DNA of 64,000 bases from an uncultured Clostridia bacterium (GCA_947039455.1 CAMQZB010000008.1:1-64000), one strand, 5' to 3'. Shown: positions 8,260 to 16,997, numbered from the stretch's first letter. The notes: a model not told the origin generated them from the sequence alone. Numbers and translations: made by a program.

Positions 8260-9399
8260 ATGAAAGATAAATATAAATATATTGTTATAGTAGTGATGTT
8301 TGCCACTATCTTAGGCGGTTTCTTTTTTGGAAACATACTAGCTGCAGATAAAGATATTTCATACGATGAAAGACGTCCTTTGGAGCAATTCCCTGACGTT
8401 AATATTGATGACATATTAAGTGTTGATTTCATGGAAGATTTCGATAAATACGCACTTGACCAATTTGTGTTCCGTGATGCTTGGAGAAGTATCAAGGCAT
8501 TTTGGTTGTATAACGTGTTTGGTCAATCTGACAACGGTGGAATTTATGTTGTTGATGGAAACGTTAGTAAGATTCAATATCCGTTGAAAGACAGTTCAAT
8601 TGTAAAGGGTGCTGAGAAATTCAATACTTTAATTGAAAAATATTTTCCAAACAACAACGTTTTCTATTCAGTAATCCCTGATAAAAATTATTATATTGCT
8701 GAAGCTAACGGATATCTTGATTTGGATTATGATAAAATGATGAAACTTCTTCAAGAAGGCATGGGCGACAACGGAACGTATATTAACATTTTTGACAGTT
8801 TAGATGAAGATGATTATTATAATACCGATTTGCATTGGTCACAAGACAAGGTTTTAGAAGTTGCAAATACACTTGCGAAAGCTATGGGCGTTTATGACGA
8901 AATCAAAGATGTTGAATATGCAGAGAACGTTATTGAAGGGTTCAAAGGTGTTTACGGTGGGCAATATCCACTTCCACTAGATCCAGAAAGTTTAGTTTAT
9001 CTAACATCTGAAGGAATGGATAATTGGGTGGTGAAGAAACTTGACGAGAAAAATCCGATAGTTGATGAAGCCCTAAACATGGAAACTACTACAGTTTATG
9101 CAACGGATCGTTTCGAGGGCACGGATCCTTACGATGTATTCTTGCATGGCGCAAATCCAATAATCACTATTGAAAACGGAAATAATCCTGAGGGCAAGGA
9201 ATTGTTCATATTCAGAGACAGTTTCTCAAGTTCATTATCTCCACTTCTTGTTGAAGGGTATTCAAAAGTAACTTTGATTGACCTTAGATACATCACAGCG
9301 GATATCATGGGACAATATATTGACTTTGGCGAAAACAACGACGTTTTATTCCTATACGGCACTGCTGTTTTGAATAACACTTCACTATTAAAAGTATAA
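8260..9399 (+). CDS. DHHW/AlgX-like SGNH-fold protein, partner of the MBOAT acyltransferase
   Basis: A 379-residue protein with one N-terminal membrane segment (residues 7-27) and an extracytoplasmic domain. It resembles the DHHW family (Pfam PF14286) and AlgJ/AlgX-like SGNH proteins: early DERRPLEQFPDV, a central SVIPDKNYYIA, the DLHW motif at residues 190-193 (usual form D-H-H-W; the first His is Leu here) and a late IFRDSFSSSLSPLL block with the Ser region. It probably completes acyl transfer to a polymer outside the membrane. AGGAGG lies 9 bp before ATG 8260. The operon ends at the terminator at 9430. Confidence 0.85.
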   Translation: MKDKYKYIVIVVMFATILGGFFFGNILAADKDISYDERRPLEQFPDVNIDDILSVDFMEDFDKYALDQFVFRDAWRSIKAFWLYNVFGQSDNGGIYVVDGNVSKIQYPLKDSSIVKGAEKFNTLIEKYFPNNNVFYSVIPDKNYYIAEANGYLDLDYDKMMKLLQEGMGDNGTYINIFDSLDEDDYYNTDLHWSQDKVLEVANTLAKAMGVYDEIKDVEYAENVIEGFKGVYGGQYPLPLDPESLVYLTSEGMDNWVVKKLDEKNPIVDEALNMETTTVYATDRFEGTDPYDVFLHGANPIITIENGNNPEGKELFIFRDSFSSSLSPLLVEGYSKVTLIDLRYITADIMGQYIDFGENNDVLFLYGTAVLNNTSLLKV

Positions 9400-9429
9400 C
9401 AAATAAACAAATATACAAATATACAAAGA

Positions 9430-9461
9430 AACACTAGCTATTAAACGCTAGTGTTTTTTTT
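9430..9461 (+). terminator. Rho-independent terminator
   Basis: AACACTAGC pairs with GCTAGTGTT around an 8-base loop, followed by an unbroken T run. Confidence 0.9.
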
Positions 9462-9497
9462 AATAAAACAATGTTTCTAAATACAATTTGCAAATAT

Positions 9498-9506
9498 TGA
9501 TACGAT
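9498..9506 (+). promoter_or_regulatory. Extended -10 promoter, second copy
   Basis: TGATACGAT is identical to 6038-6046, with related flanks, 52 bp before the start of the paralogous lipoprotein gene. Confidence 0.5.
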
Positions 9507-9557
9507 TGCGATTTTAGTATTGTTGTTTAGATATATACTAAAAATTGGAGAATTTAA

Positions 9558-10052
9558 ATGAAAAAAATTATAAGCATATTATTAGTAATGGTGCTAGCAC
9601 TTGGAGTGTTTGCAGGATGTGGGGCAAGTACAAACCTTGAGGGTACTACTGAAGAAATCATCAACCAAATGAATGAAAAAATCGAAGCTACAGAGAATGT
9701 AAGCACACCTATCACTGGTGAGAATGCAGAATACATGACTGGATTGACTGAAGAATTTTTTAAAGAAAGTATCGCATCAGGCACAGTTTCTGAGCCTCAA
9801 ATGATGGGTACTCACTCATTGGTTATTTTGAAAGTAAATAGTGGCGTTAACCCTGAAGATGTAGCTGAAATAATGTTGGACAAGTTAGATTTGAACAGAT
9901 GGATTTGCATGGGCGCAGACGAACTTTACGTTTGCACGTCAGGTGACTATGTTATCAGTTTAATGAGCTCAACTGAAATGGTAGACTCAGCTGAAATTGC
10001 ATTTAAAGAACTAGCTGGAAAAGTTGGAGACGCACAATTTAAAGTTGCGTAA
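9558..10052 (+). CDS. DUF4358-like lipoprotein, paralogue of the 6101 gene
   Basis: A 164-residue lipoprotein (Cys21 in FAGC) whose signal peptide differs from the 6101 protein by one residue. The mature parts align throughout: LEGTT-EI at the start, AEYMTGLTEEFFKESIASGTVSE in the middle, and HSLVILKVNSGVNPEDV, RWICMGADELYV and GDYVISLMSS towards the end. It ends in a perfect-palindrome terminator shared with the convergent ClC gene. Function unknown. Confidence 0.75.
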   Translation: MKKIISILLVMVLALGVFAGCGASTNLEGTTEEIINQMNEKIEATENVSTPITGENAEYMTGLTEEFFKESIASGTVSEPQMMGTHSLVILKVNSGVNPEDVAEIMLDKLDLNRWICMGADELYVCTSGDYVISLMSSTEMVDSAEIAFKELAGKVGDAQFKVA

Positions 10053-10071
10053 TATTTACATAAAAAAATAC

Positions 10072-10102
10072 AAAAAAGCATACCACGTGGTATGCTTTTT
10101 TT
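10072..10102. terminator. Bidirectional terminator between convergent genes
   Basis: AAAAAAGCATACCAC pairs perfectly with GTGGTATGCTTTTTT and has A/T tracts on both sides. It serves the lipoprotein gene on the plus strand and the ClC gene on the minus strand. Confidence 0.88.
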
Positions 10103-10212
10103 TGTTATATAATTTTCTAAATACTTTCTAGAAATGAAAATTCTTGTTGAAATATATAGTTGCTAGCAATAGAAAAGTTATAATAATAAATATAATAAAT
10201 CAAAGTTTTAAT

Positions 10213-11748
10213 CTATTTATTTCCACCAATAGAATGACACAAATCCTCTAGTATGATTTCACTTTCTTCTTTATCAAGAGTTTCGCATTTAAAAAGTAAA
10301 ATATCGTGAGGAAGAATTTTAGTTTCGGTATTAGGAACGATATTGTCTTGATCACGTAAGATGTTTTGCAGTTTTGTTTTTCTAGGCAAAATCAAATCAC
10401 GCACAATGTGGTTAGCGATGTATGAATGCTCGCAAACGGTTTTTGTGATGTACTCAATCTCGGACTCGTCATCTAAATTTATTTTTTCTTTTAATTGAAG
10501 AAGTAAAGTTTCGTAAAGAGGGTGTTCGTGAGTAATAATATTCACAAGCATACCTCCGAAAGTTGCAACGATTACAGGAAGTGCTGTCATGAAGTTTCCA
10601 GTAAGTTCGATGCTAAGAATAATTGCGGTGATAGGTGCGCCTGCAACGTTTGCAAACATTACGCTCATACCTGCGATTACGAAGATAAAAACGCTTAAAT
10701 CACTTGGCATAATTGGATTAATAATACCAGCAAATAAGCCACCTGCGATTGAACCTATAGCAAGCATTGGAATGAAAATTCCGCCGATTAGATTACTTGA
10801 TGAGGATAAAACAGTGAACAGTATTTTCACAAGAAGTAGCACTGCAAGAGTGTAAAGTGAAAATGCACCAGCGGTAACCCCGTTGATTGCGTTCGATCCT
10901 GTGCCTAATGCTTCTGGTAAAAAGAAAATCAATGGTATTACAAAGAAAAATGGAATAATCATTGCTAAGTCGTTTTTGACATTTTTCTCAAGGAATTTTT
11001 TTGATGTTAAGTATAACTTAATAAAAAATTTAGCCAAGAATCCAACTAGCATACCGAAAAACAGTATTATTAAGTAGCTTACGAAAGCTGTTGGAACTAC
11101 TAAAACTTCGATAGGATATAACGGAACGTTTGGTTGTAGCAAATGAGAGAACATCAACGCAGTTATGATTGTGCAAGTTGTTGAACATATCAAAAGAGGA
11201 GAGAAGTTTTTGTGTGCTTCTTCAAGGGCAAAAACTATACCTGCAAGAGGCATGTTTGATGCAGTTGCAAGTCCTGCACCCGCACCGCCTGTTACGAGAT
11301 AACATTCAGTGTAAAACTTTTGGTGTGTTATTTTAGCCACCATAGAGCCAATAAGTCCACCCATAAAGATTGATGTACCCTCAGCGCCCACAGAAATTCC
11401 GCATAGGATTGCAAGGAGAGAGCAAACGAAAATCATAGGAATTGTAGTGTACCAGTTAAAGTGAAACAATCCACGCATAATCCCTTCCGCATGAGGCACG
11501 CCAGTTCCACGCACATCTTTGTTGTGGCTTGAAATGTATCTGATTAAAAAGGCAATTCCAATAAGAATAGATAGTAAAATTGGAATAAACCATAGATTAT
11601 TTTTTACAAAGCTTGAAACGTCATAGAATACGATTTCGGCTTTGTGAACTAATTTGTTGTACAATGTAATAAACAACCCAACGATAGCACCGTTAAGGGT
11701 GGACAAAGTCAACAGCTTTAGTGGATAAAGTCGTTTGTGCTTTTTCAT
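10213..11748 (-). CDS. ClC-family chloride channel/antiporter with C-terminal TrkA-C-like domain
   Basis: A 511-residue membrane protein of the ClC family. Selectivity-filter motifs are present: GAEGTS (the GxEGP position, keeping the gating/exchange glutamate), GSNAINGV, and GGIFIPMLAIGSIAGG (the GxFxP position). About ten membrane segments span residues 15-420. The last ~75 residues resemble a TrkA-C/RCK-C ligand-binding domain (VRDLILPRK...LPHDILLF), suggesting control by a small ligand. GGAGGA precedes the start codon. A 27-bp palindrome overlaps the probable -10 (11763-11789). Channel versus Cl-/H+ exchanger cannot be decided from sequence. Confidence 0.92.
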   Translation of the reverse strand: MKKHKRLYPLKLLTLSTLNGAIVGLFITLYNKLVHKAEIVFYDVSSFVKNNLWFIPILLSILIGIAFLIRYISSHNKDVRGTGVPHAEGIMRGLFHFNWYTTIPMIFVCSLLAILCGISVGAEGTSIFMGGLIGSMVAKITHQKFYTECYLVTGGAGAGLATASNMPLAGIVFALEEAHKNFSPLLICSTTCTIITALMFSHLLQPNVPLYPIEVLVVPTAFVSYLIILFFGMLVGFLAKFFIKLYLTSKKFLEKNVKNDLAMIIPFFFVIPLIFFLPEALGTGSNAINGVTAGAFSLYTLAVLLLVKILFTVLSSSSNLIGGIFIPMLAIGSIAGGLFAGIINPIMPSDLSVFIFVIAGMSVMFANVAGAPITAIILSIELTGNFMTALPVIVATFGGMLVNIITHEHPLYETLLLQLKEKINLDDESEIEYITKTVCEHSYIANHIVRDLILPRKTKLQNILRDQDNIVPNTETKILPHDILLFKCETLDKEESEIILEDLCHSIGGNK

Positions 11749-11762
11749 AATAATCCTCCGTA

Positions 11763-11789
11763 TATATATGTTATATTATAACATATATA
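11763..11789 (-). promoter_or_regulatory. 27-bp palindrome overlapping the ClC promoter
   Basis: TATATATGTTATA and TATAACATATATA flank a single T: 13-bp perfect arms. On the minus strand the centre reads TATAAT, a consensus -10, 15 bp upstream of the start codon region. The position suggests an operator or a promoter melted within a palindrome. A/T-only composition lowers the significance. Confidence 0.4.
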
Positions 11790-11917
11790 GTATAACATTA
11801 AAAGCTATTATATAAAGAAATAATATGAATTTAATTCATATTATATTAAGAAAGTATTATGATAATGTGAAATAACCATTAAATTTCCAATAAAAACAAC
11901 AATATGGGATAAAAATA

Positions 11918-11946
11918 GTTACAAAAATTGTGAAATATGATATAAT
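11918..11946 (+). promoter_or_regulatory. Promoter of the E2-like/acyl-CoA ligase operon
   Basis: GTTACA, a 17-bp spacer and TATAAT (11941-11946), 53 bp before the start codon at 11999. Confidence 0.55.
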
Positions 11947-11998
11947 CTAATGGTAATAATTATAAATAGGAGAAAATGGGTAATGGGAGAAAAAATTA

Positions 11999-12895
11999 AT
12001 GAGTAAAAAGGGTAAAGAAGTTAAGAAAATTAAAAGAAAATTTGGGGATAGAAAAGACGGTAGACTAATTAGAGATTTAGATGCGATGCATATCGTGTTA
12101 CCATATATTTATCCACGCAGATGCGACAACGAAGCTTTTATCACAGAACAAATTGATTTAACAAACATAAATAAATACTTAGAAGAAATAAATAAAGATG
12201 AAAAAGAGTTTAAATACACAATTTTTCATTTGATATCAGCAGCATTGGTGAAAATCGTTGCACAACGTCCACAACTAAACCGATTTGTTCAAAACGGAAG
12301 AACATATCAAAGAAACGAATTGTCTTTGGGGTTTGTAATTAAGAAACAGTTCAAAGACAGTGCCAGCGAAGGTCTTGCATTTATGCGTTTTGACGGTACT
12401 AATACGGTTAAAGACCTTCACGAAAGATTTAAAAAAGAAATAACATCAACAAGAAGTGGAAAAGAAGATGCCTCAACCGAAGGATTGAAATTTGTTTCAA
12501 ACCTACCGCGTTTTATCGTAAGATGGGCAACGCAATTTTTGAATTTCTTGGACAAGTATGGGAAAATGCCAAAGTCTCTTGCAGATGTTGACATGAATTA
12601 CGTAAGTGTATTTATCTCGAATCTCGGTTCAATAAAGCTAAATTCCGCTTATCACCATTTGACAAATCGTGGAACAAATTCACTGTTTGTAGTTATTGGT
12701 GCTAAAAAGAAAGTGCCTTTTTACGATGATGAAGGGAATGTGACTATGCGTGAGTGCTTAGATATTGGAATGACGGTTGATGAAAGAATAGCCGATGGTT
12801 ATTATTTTTCTAAGTCAATTAGATTGTTGAATAAACTTTTAGCAGAACCAGAATTGCTGGAATTGCCAGCTTTGGAGGAAATAGATTATGAATAG
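11999..12895 (+). CDS. 2-oxoacid dehydrogenase E2-like acyltransferase-fold protein (catalytic His replaced)
   Basis: A 298-residue protein resembling the catalytic domain of dihydrolipoamide acyltransferases (CAT fold) without lipoyl or subunit-binding domains. Recognisable blocks include KYTIFHLISAALVKIVAQRPQLNRF, VSVFISNLGSIKLNSAYHHL and IGMTVDERIADGYYF. The last corresponds to the E2 motif D-H-R-x-x-D-G, but the catalytic His is Glu262 here, so classic acyl transfer is unlikely. It overlaps the acyl-CoA ligase gene by 8 bp (translational coupling), so it may bind or carry an acyl-CoA or act as a non-catalytic partner. Start ATG 11999 has GGGAGA upstream. Confidence 0.78.
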   Translation: MSKKGKEVKKIKRKFGDRKDGRLIRDLDAMHIVLPYIYPRRCDNEAFITEQIDLTNINKYLEEINKDEKEFKYTIFHLISAALVKIVAQRPQLNRFVQNGRTYQRNELSLGFVIKKQFKDSASEGLAFMRFDGTNTVKDLHERFKKEITSTRSGKEDASTEGLKFVSNLPRFIVRWATQFLNFLDKYGKMPKSLADVDMNYVSVFISNLGSIKLNSAYHHLTNRGTNSLFVVIGAKKKVPFYDDEGNVTMRECLDIGMTVDERIADGYYFSKSIRLLNKLLAEPELLELPALEEIDYE

Positions 12896-14600
12896 TACAG
12901 TAAAAACACCTTGGTATAGCTCTTATGGAGATGTAAAACCAAAATTAGAATATACAACTTTATCAATGTGCAACGAGTTTGCAAAAGTGGCGAAAGAAAA
13001 TCCAACGTTAATCGCTTATGAATTTATGGGCAAATCAACAACTTATGCTAATGCAATTAAAGATGTGGAAAAATGCGCAAGATCATTGAAAGAAATTGGC
13101 GTAAAGAAAGGCGATAAAGTTACGGTTTGCTTGCCAAATTGTCCTCAAGCTATTTCTATGTTTTACGCAATCAACATGATTGGCGCTATTGGAAACATGA
13201 TTCACCCATTGTCAGGCGAAGCTGAAATTGCATTCTACTTGAACGATTCAAAAAGTGTGTGCGCAATAACTCTTGATCAATTCTATTCAAAATTTGAATC
13301 AATTAGAGATAGCGTAAACCTGAAACATTTAATAATCAGCTCAGTGAAAGATGCGTTAAGTCCAATTATGAAAGTGGGATATGCTCTAACTGAGGGAAAG
13401 AAAGTTCCTAAAATTCCACAAAATGCGGATATTATTTACTACAATGATTTCTTGAAAAAAGGCGTAAACTATAAAGGCGAAATCAAAGAAACTGTACTAG
13501 CAAACGACCCAGCAGTGGTGCTTTACAGCGGGGGAACTACAGGCGTTAACAAAGGAATTTTGTTGAGTAACCTGAATTTCAATGCGCTTGGTGCACAGCT
13601 TGCGGAAATGAGTGGTTGTTTTGAAAAAGGACGTGTTATGCTTGCTGCAATGCCAATTTTCCACGGCTTCGGTCTTGGAGTTTCTATTCACGCAATGCTT
13701 ATTAACGGTGCAAAATGTTTATTAGTACCAAGATTTACACCAACATCTTATGCGAAAATTATTAAAAAAAGAAAACCAAACTTCATTTCAGGAGTACCAA
13801 CTTTGTATGAAGCACTTCTTAGATCACCAATTCTTGACGGTGTTGATTTATCATCACTAGTAGGCGTTTTCTCTGGTGGAGATACACTTTCAATCGATTT
13901 AAAAAGAAGAATGGACAAGTTCCTAGCAGATCACAATGCAAAAGTAAGAGTTCGTGAAGGTTACGGAACTACTGAATGTGTTACTGCAAGTTGCTTAACA
14001 CCTATCGAAAAAGAAAAAGAGGGTAGTATTGGAATCCCACTTCCTGATATGTATTACAAAATAGTAAAACATAATACCGAGGAAGAATTGCCATACGGTG
14101 AAGAGGGCGAAATCTGTATTGCAGGACCTACTGTTATGGTTGAATATATAAATCACAAAGAAGAAACTGAAGAAACAAGACGTACACATAGCGACGGAAT
14201 GACGTGGATTCATACTGGTGATTTGGGGTATATGGATCAAGAAGGGTTTATTTACTTCCGTCAACGTATCAAAAGAATGATTGTAACAAGTGGCTATAAT
14301 GTGTATCCAAGCAATATTGAAAACGTGCTTGATTCGCACAAAGATGTAAACATGAGTTGCGTAATCGGAGTGGACGATAGTTATAAAATGAAGAAAATCA
14401 AAGCATTCGTTATGTTGAATGAAGGCGTAAGTGCCACTGATGACGTGAAAAAAGAATTGCTTGCACATTGCAAAACAAACGTAGCAAAATATGCTATGCC
14501 ATACGATATTGAGTTTAGAGAACAACTTCCAAAAACTCTAGTAGGCAAAGTCGCTTACCGTGTACTTGAGGAAGAAGAATCTGGCTTGAAACAAGCGTAA
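12888..14600 (+). CDS. AMP-forming acyl-CoA ligase (long-chain fatty acid CoA ligase-like)
   Basis: A 570-residue ANL-superfamily enzyme that adenylates a carboxylic acid and transfers it to CoA. Motifs are intact: the phosphate loop YSGGTTGVNKG near residues 207-217, GYGTTE near 358, HTGDLGYMDQEGFIYFRQR near 438, the hinge RIKRMIVTSGYNVYPSNIE and the catalytic Lys in PKTLVGKVAYR near the C-terminus. GGAGGA inside the preceding gene drives ATG 12888. The substrate is probably a medium- or long-chain fatty acid but is not defined by sequence. A terminator follows at 14623. Confidence 0.88.
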   Translation: MNSTVKTPWYSSYGDVKPKLEYTTLSMCNEFAKVAKENPTLIAYEFMGKSTTYANAIKDVEKCARSLKEIGVKKGDKVTVCLPNCPQAISMFYAINMIGAIGNMIHPLSGEAEIAFYLNDSKSVCAITLDQFYSKFESIRDSVNLKHLIISSVKDALSPIMKVGYALTEGKKVPKIPQNADIIYYNDFLKKGVNYKGEIKETVLANDPAVVLYSGGTTGVNKGILLSNLNFNALGAQLAEMSGCFEKGRVMLAAMPIFHGFGLGVSIHAMLINGAKCLLVPRFTPTSYAKIIKKRKPNFISGVPTLYEALLRSPILDGVDLSSLVGVFSGGDTLSIDLKRRMDKFLADHNAKVRVREGYGTTECVTASCLTPIEKEKEGSIGIPLPDMYYKIVKHNTEEELPYGEEGEICIAGPTVMVEYINHKEETEETRRTHSDGMTWIHTGDLGYMDQEGFIYFRQRIKRMIVTSGYNVYPSNIENVLDSHKDVNMSCVIGVDDSYKMKKIKAFVMLNEGVSATDDVKKELLAHCKTNVAKYAMPYDIEFREQLPKTLVGKVAYRVLEEEESGLKQA

Positions 14601-14622
14601 TCACAATCTAATAAGAAATTCT

Positions 14623-14668
14623 AAAGGAATATAGTTTATAATATCTGTTTGAATTATATTCCTTTTTT
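14623..14668 (+). terminator. Rho-independent terminator
   Basis: AAAGGAATATA pairs with TATATTCCTTT across a 21-base loop, then a T run. Confidence 0.75.
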
Positions 14669-14785
14669 TATACTTTAAATTATTTCAAAAATTTATAGAT
14701 AATAGAAGTGGGCAAAATTTTTTTTATTATTTATGAAAAATTCCTTAAAATTTAAGGTAAAATGCTTTATTTCTTGTAAAAGTTA

Positions 14786-14794
14786 TGTTATACT
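14786..14794 (+). promoter_or_regulatory. Extended -10 promoter of the Lrp/AsnC gene
   Basis: TGTTATACT (TGn plus TATACT), with a weak -35 (TTTATT) 17 bp upstream, 44 bp before ATG 14838. Confidence 0.5.
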
Positions 14795-14837
14795 GTTCTA
14801 AAGCTAGGATAAAAGAAAATTTAAAGGAGTGTGTTTA

Positions 14838-15290
14838 ATGGATAAAATTGATATTAAGATATTAAAATGTTTAGTAAAAAATGCACGTGCGAATGCTTCG
14901 GAAATTGCAGAGAAAGTTAATTTATCAGTTTCGGCAATTATTGAGCGAATCAAGAAATTAGAAAACAGCGGAACTATACAAGGTTATACCGCAAAAATAA
15001 ATCCCCTTTCTGTGGGCAAAGAAATCACTGCTATGGTGTTTGTTTCAATTGATAGACCAAAGTATTATGATAAGTTCGTTGAAGAATGTTGTGCAAATCC
15101 AAGTGTTTTGGAGTGCTTTCTAATTACTGGCGAATACGATTACTTACTAAAAGTCATGACTAGCAACCTAAGGGAGCTTGAAAAGGTTCTTTCTGGATTG
15201 AAAAGCAATGACGGTGTGTCTAAAATCAAAACTGACATGGTGGTAGCTAAGCCAAAAGAAGAATTTAATGTATCACTTGATGATATTTAA
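14838..15290 (+). CDS. Lrp/AsnC-family transcriptional regulator
   Basis: A 150-residue regulator. The N-terminal winged HTH (residues 1-55: MDKIDIKILKCLVKNARANASEIAEKVNLSVSAIIERIKK) is followed by a RAM/AsnC ligand-sensing domain (VFVSIDRP..., ECFLITGEYDYLLKVMTSN). Members bind amino acids and form octamers. ATG 14838 is chosen, with AAGGAG eight bases upstream; a GTG three codons earlier overlaps that site. It is transcribed alone. The target is unknown; the convergent neighbour is a GntR regulator. Confidence 0.92.
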   Translation: MDKIDIKILKCLVKNARANASEIAEKVNLSVSAIIERIKKLENSGTIQGYTAKINPLSVGKEITAMVFVSIDRPKYYDKFVEECCANPSVLECFLITGEYDYLLKVMTSNLRELEKVLSGLKSNDGVSKIKTDMVVAKPKEEFNVSLDDI

Positions 15291-15298
15291 TAAAAAAT

Positions 15299-15370
15299 AA
15301 GACCTTGATAGTTCAAACGAATTATCAAGGTCTTATTTACTTCAGCGAATATTTGCTGAAGTTTTTTTTT
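15299..15370. terminator. Two tandem terminator hairpins between convergent regulators
   Basis: First stem: AAGACCTTGATA with TATCAAGGTCTT (15299-15334). Second stem: ACTTCAGC with GCTGAAGT (15339-15362), followed by a nine-T run. The second is the stronger terminator on the plus strand. Confidence 0.85.
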
Positions 15371-15428
15371 GTTTTTATAATGTAATGAATGCAATTTTTT
15401 GCCATATATAATGTATATGCGAAAAATA

Positions 15429-16121
15429 TTATTCAGCAGAATAAAGTTTCTCTTTCAGTGCGTAGCCGTGAAGGGTTGTTAGTGCCACAATTTCAGTTTT
15501 AGCTATATCGGGGTTTTTGTTTGTAATAGCTTCAATTAATTTGTCAAAATGCACTCTTGAATTCTCAAGTACTTCAGGTGTTAGTACGGCGGCAAAGGCA
15601 ATTATAATGCTTTTAAAAGCGTTGAACACTAAAGAGTAAAATACGTTTCCAGTTGAGGTGAAAATTGTTCGGTGGAAATCGTATAATAATTTTGAAACTA
15701 CAGAACATTCAGTTTCCCCATAGATTTGTTCTTTCAGTGCATTTAAAGTGTCAATGTCTTGTTGAGTACGGTTCAGTGCCGCAAGATAGCCTGCGTTCCC
15801 CTCGTTCTTCAATCTAAAATCCATTAAAGATAAGAAAGAGCTTTCGGAAAGTTTTGATGGGTCGCAGTGAATAATAGAAAGCAAAGTTTCCAAATTTCCC
15901 TCTTTTGAATAGTCGTTGACAAAATTTCCTTTGCGACTAATCATTTTAACGAAACCCTTTTTCTCTAGCTCAGAAAGTCCAGCATTAACGCTTGTTCTAC
16001 TTATATTTAGTTGTTTCGCAAGAACGCGTTCAGGAGGTAGTTTGTAGCCAAATTCTAGCTCTCCAGAAATTATTTTTGTCTCCATGTCTTTTACGAATTT
16101 TTCTTTTGTCATGTTTTTCAT
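15429..16121 (-). CDS. GntR-family regulator, FadR-type (FCD domain)
   Basis: A 230-residue protein with an N-terminal winged HTH (LEFGYKLPPERVLAKQLNISRTSVNAGLSELEKKGFV, residues 18-54) and an all-helical C-terminal ligand domain of FadR/FCD type. Such proteins usually respond to a carboxylic acid or acyl-CoA. Start is MKNMTKEK at 16121; Met4 is an alternative. The upstream 60 bp is rich in ATACT/AGTAT elements that could hold an operator, but I could not define one. Its regulon is not shown by its neighbours, although an acyl-CoA ligase lies nearby. Confidence 0.85.
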   Translation of the reverse strand: MKNMTKEKFVKDMETKIISGELEFGYKLPPERVLAKQLNISRTSVNAGLSELEKKGFVKMISRKGNFVNDYSKEGNLETLLSIIHCDPSKLSESSFLSLMDFRLKNEGNAGYLAALNRTQQDIDTLNALKEQIYGETECSVVSKLLYDFHRTIFTSTGNVFYSLVFNAFKSIIIAFAAVLTPEVLENSRVHFDKLIEAITNKNPDIAKTEIVALTTLHGYALKEKLYSAE

Positions 16122-16243
16122 TTTAAATCCTATACTGTTTTATAAAATATTGTTTAGAATAAGTATAATATAATATAGTATTTTTAGCAAGTTTAATTGG
16201 ATAATTAAATATAATTTTATTAATGTTTTTCGTGAATAAGCTC

Positions 16244-16272
16244 TTTACATTTCAGAAGTTATTTTGTACAAT
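16244..16272 (+). promoter_or_regulatory. Promoter of nrdG
   Basis: TTTACA (16244-16249), a 17-bp spacer and TACAAT (16267-16272), 32 bp before ATG 16305. Confidence 0.65.
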
Positions 16273-16304
16273 AGTAAAATAGAAAAAATGGAGGAACAAA
16301 AAAA

Positions 16305-16997
16305 ATGAAAATACATGGAATTAACAAGCTAACGCTTTTGGATTATCCAGAGAAAAATGCTTGCACAATATTCACGGGTGGTTGTAACTACCGATGCCCG
16401 TTTTGTCAAAACGCATCATTGGTTATTGACCCAGATTCGCAACCAACACTTGATCAAGAGGAATTTTTCGAATTTCTAGAAAAGAGAAAAAATGTCCTAG
16501 AAGGTGTTTGCATAACTGGGGGCGAACCAACTTGCAATGGTGACTTGCCTGAATTTATTCAAAAAATCAAAAACATGGGTTATTTAGTGAAACTTGACAC
16601 GAACGGTGACAATTTTCAAATGCTGAAAAAATTGGTTGATGCAAATTTACTAGATTATGTGGCAATGGACGTGAAAAATTCACTACCACGCTATGGCGAA
16701 ACTATCGGTATCCCAAACTATAACACTGCTAATGTAGAAAAATCTATTGGGTTTTTGTTGAATTCAGAGGTGGACTTCGAATTCAGAACAACAGTAGCCG
16801 TAGAATCCCACGATAATGAGTCGTTTATTGCTATTGGAAAATTAATTTCTGGTGCAAAAAAATATTTTTTACAAGCATACAAATTATCTGACGGACTTTT
16901 AGGGAAACCCATGACGCCACCAAGCAAAGATCAACTTGAAGCCTTTGCAAACATAGTGAAAAAAGACGTTGGGACAATAGAGATTAGAGGAATTTAA
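16305..16997 (+). CDS. nrdG: Anaerobic ribonucleoside-triphosphate reductase-activating protein (radical SAM)
   Basis: A 230-residue radical SAM enzyme that installs the glycyl radical on NrdD. The cluster motif is C27-x3-C31-x2-C34 (GGCNYRCPFC). GVCITGGEPT is the GGE-type SAM-binding motif, and YVAMDVKNS follows in the barrel. It belongs to the longer NrdG subgroup of about 230 residues (YjjW-like naming also occurs), but position directly upstream of nrdD supports the NrdG role. The strong site GGAGGAA lies nine bases upstream. nrdD follows after 173 bp with its own regulated promoter. Confidence 0.88.
   Translation: MKIHGINKLTLLDYPEKNACTIFTGGCNYRCPFCQNASLVIDPDSQPTLDQEEFFEFLEKRKNVLEGVCITGGEPTCNGDLPEFIQKIKNMGYLVKLDTNGDNFQMLKKLVDANLLDYVAMDVKNSLPRYGETIGIPNYNTANVEKSIGFLLNSEVDFEFRTTVAVESHDNESFIAIGKLISGAKKYFLQAYKLSDGLLGKPMTPPSKDQLEAFANIVKKDVGTIEIRGI

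Noticed and set aside
13995..14525. 176-codon antisense frame within the acyl-CoA ligase gene
   Set aside because: It mirrors a well-conserved enzyme gene, has no start signals, and its product (Phe/His/Cys-rich) matches no protein type I know.
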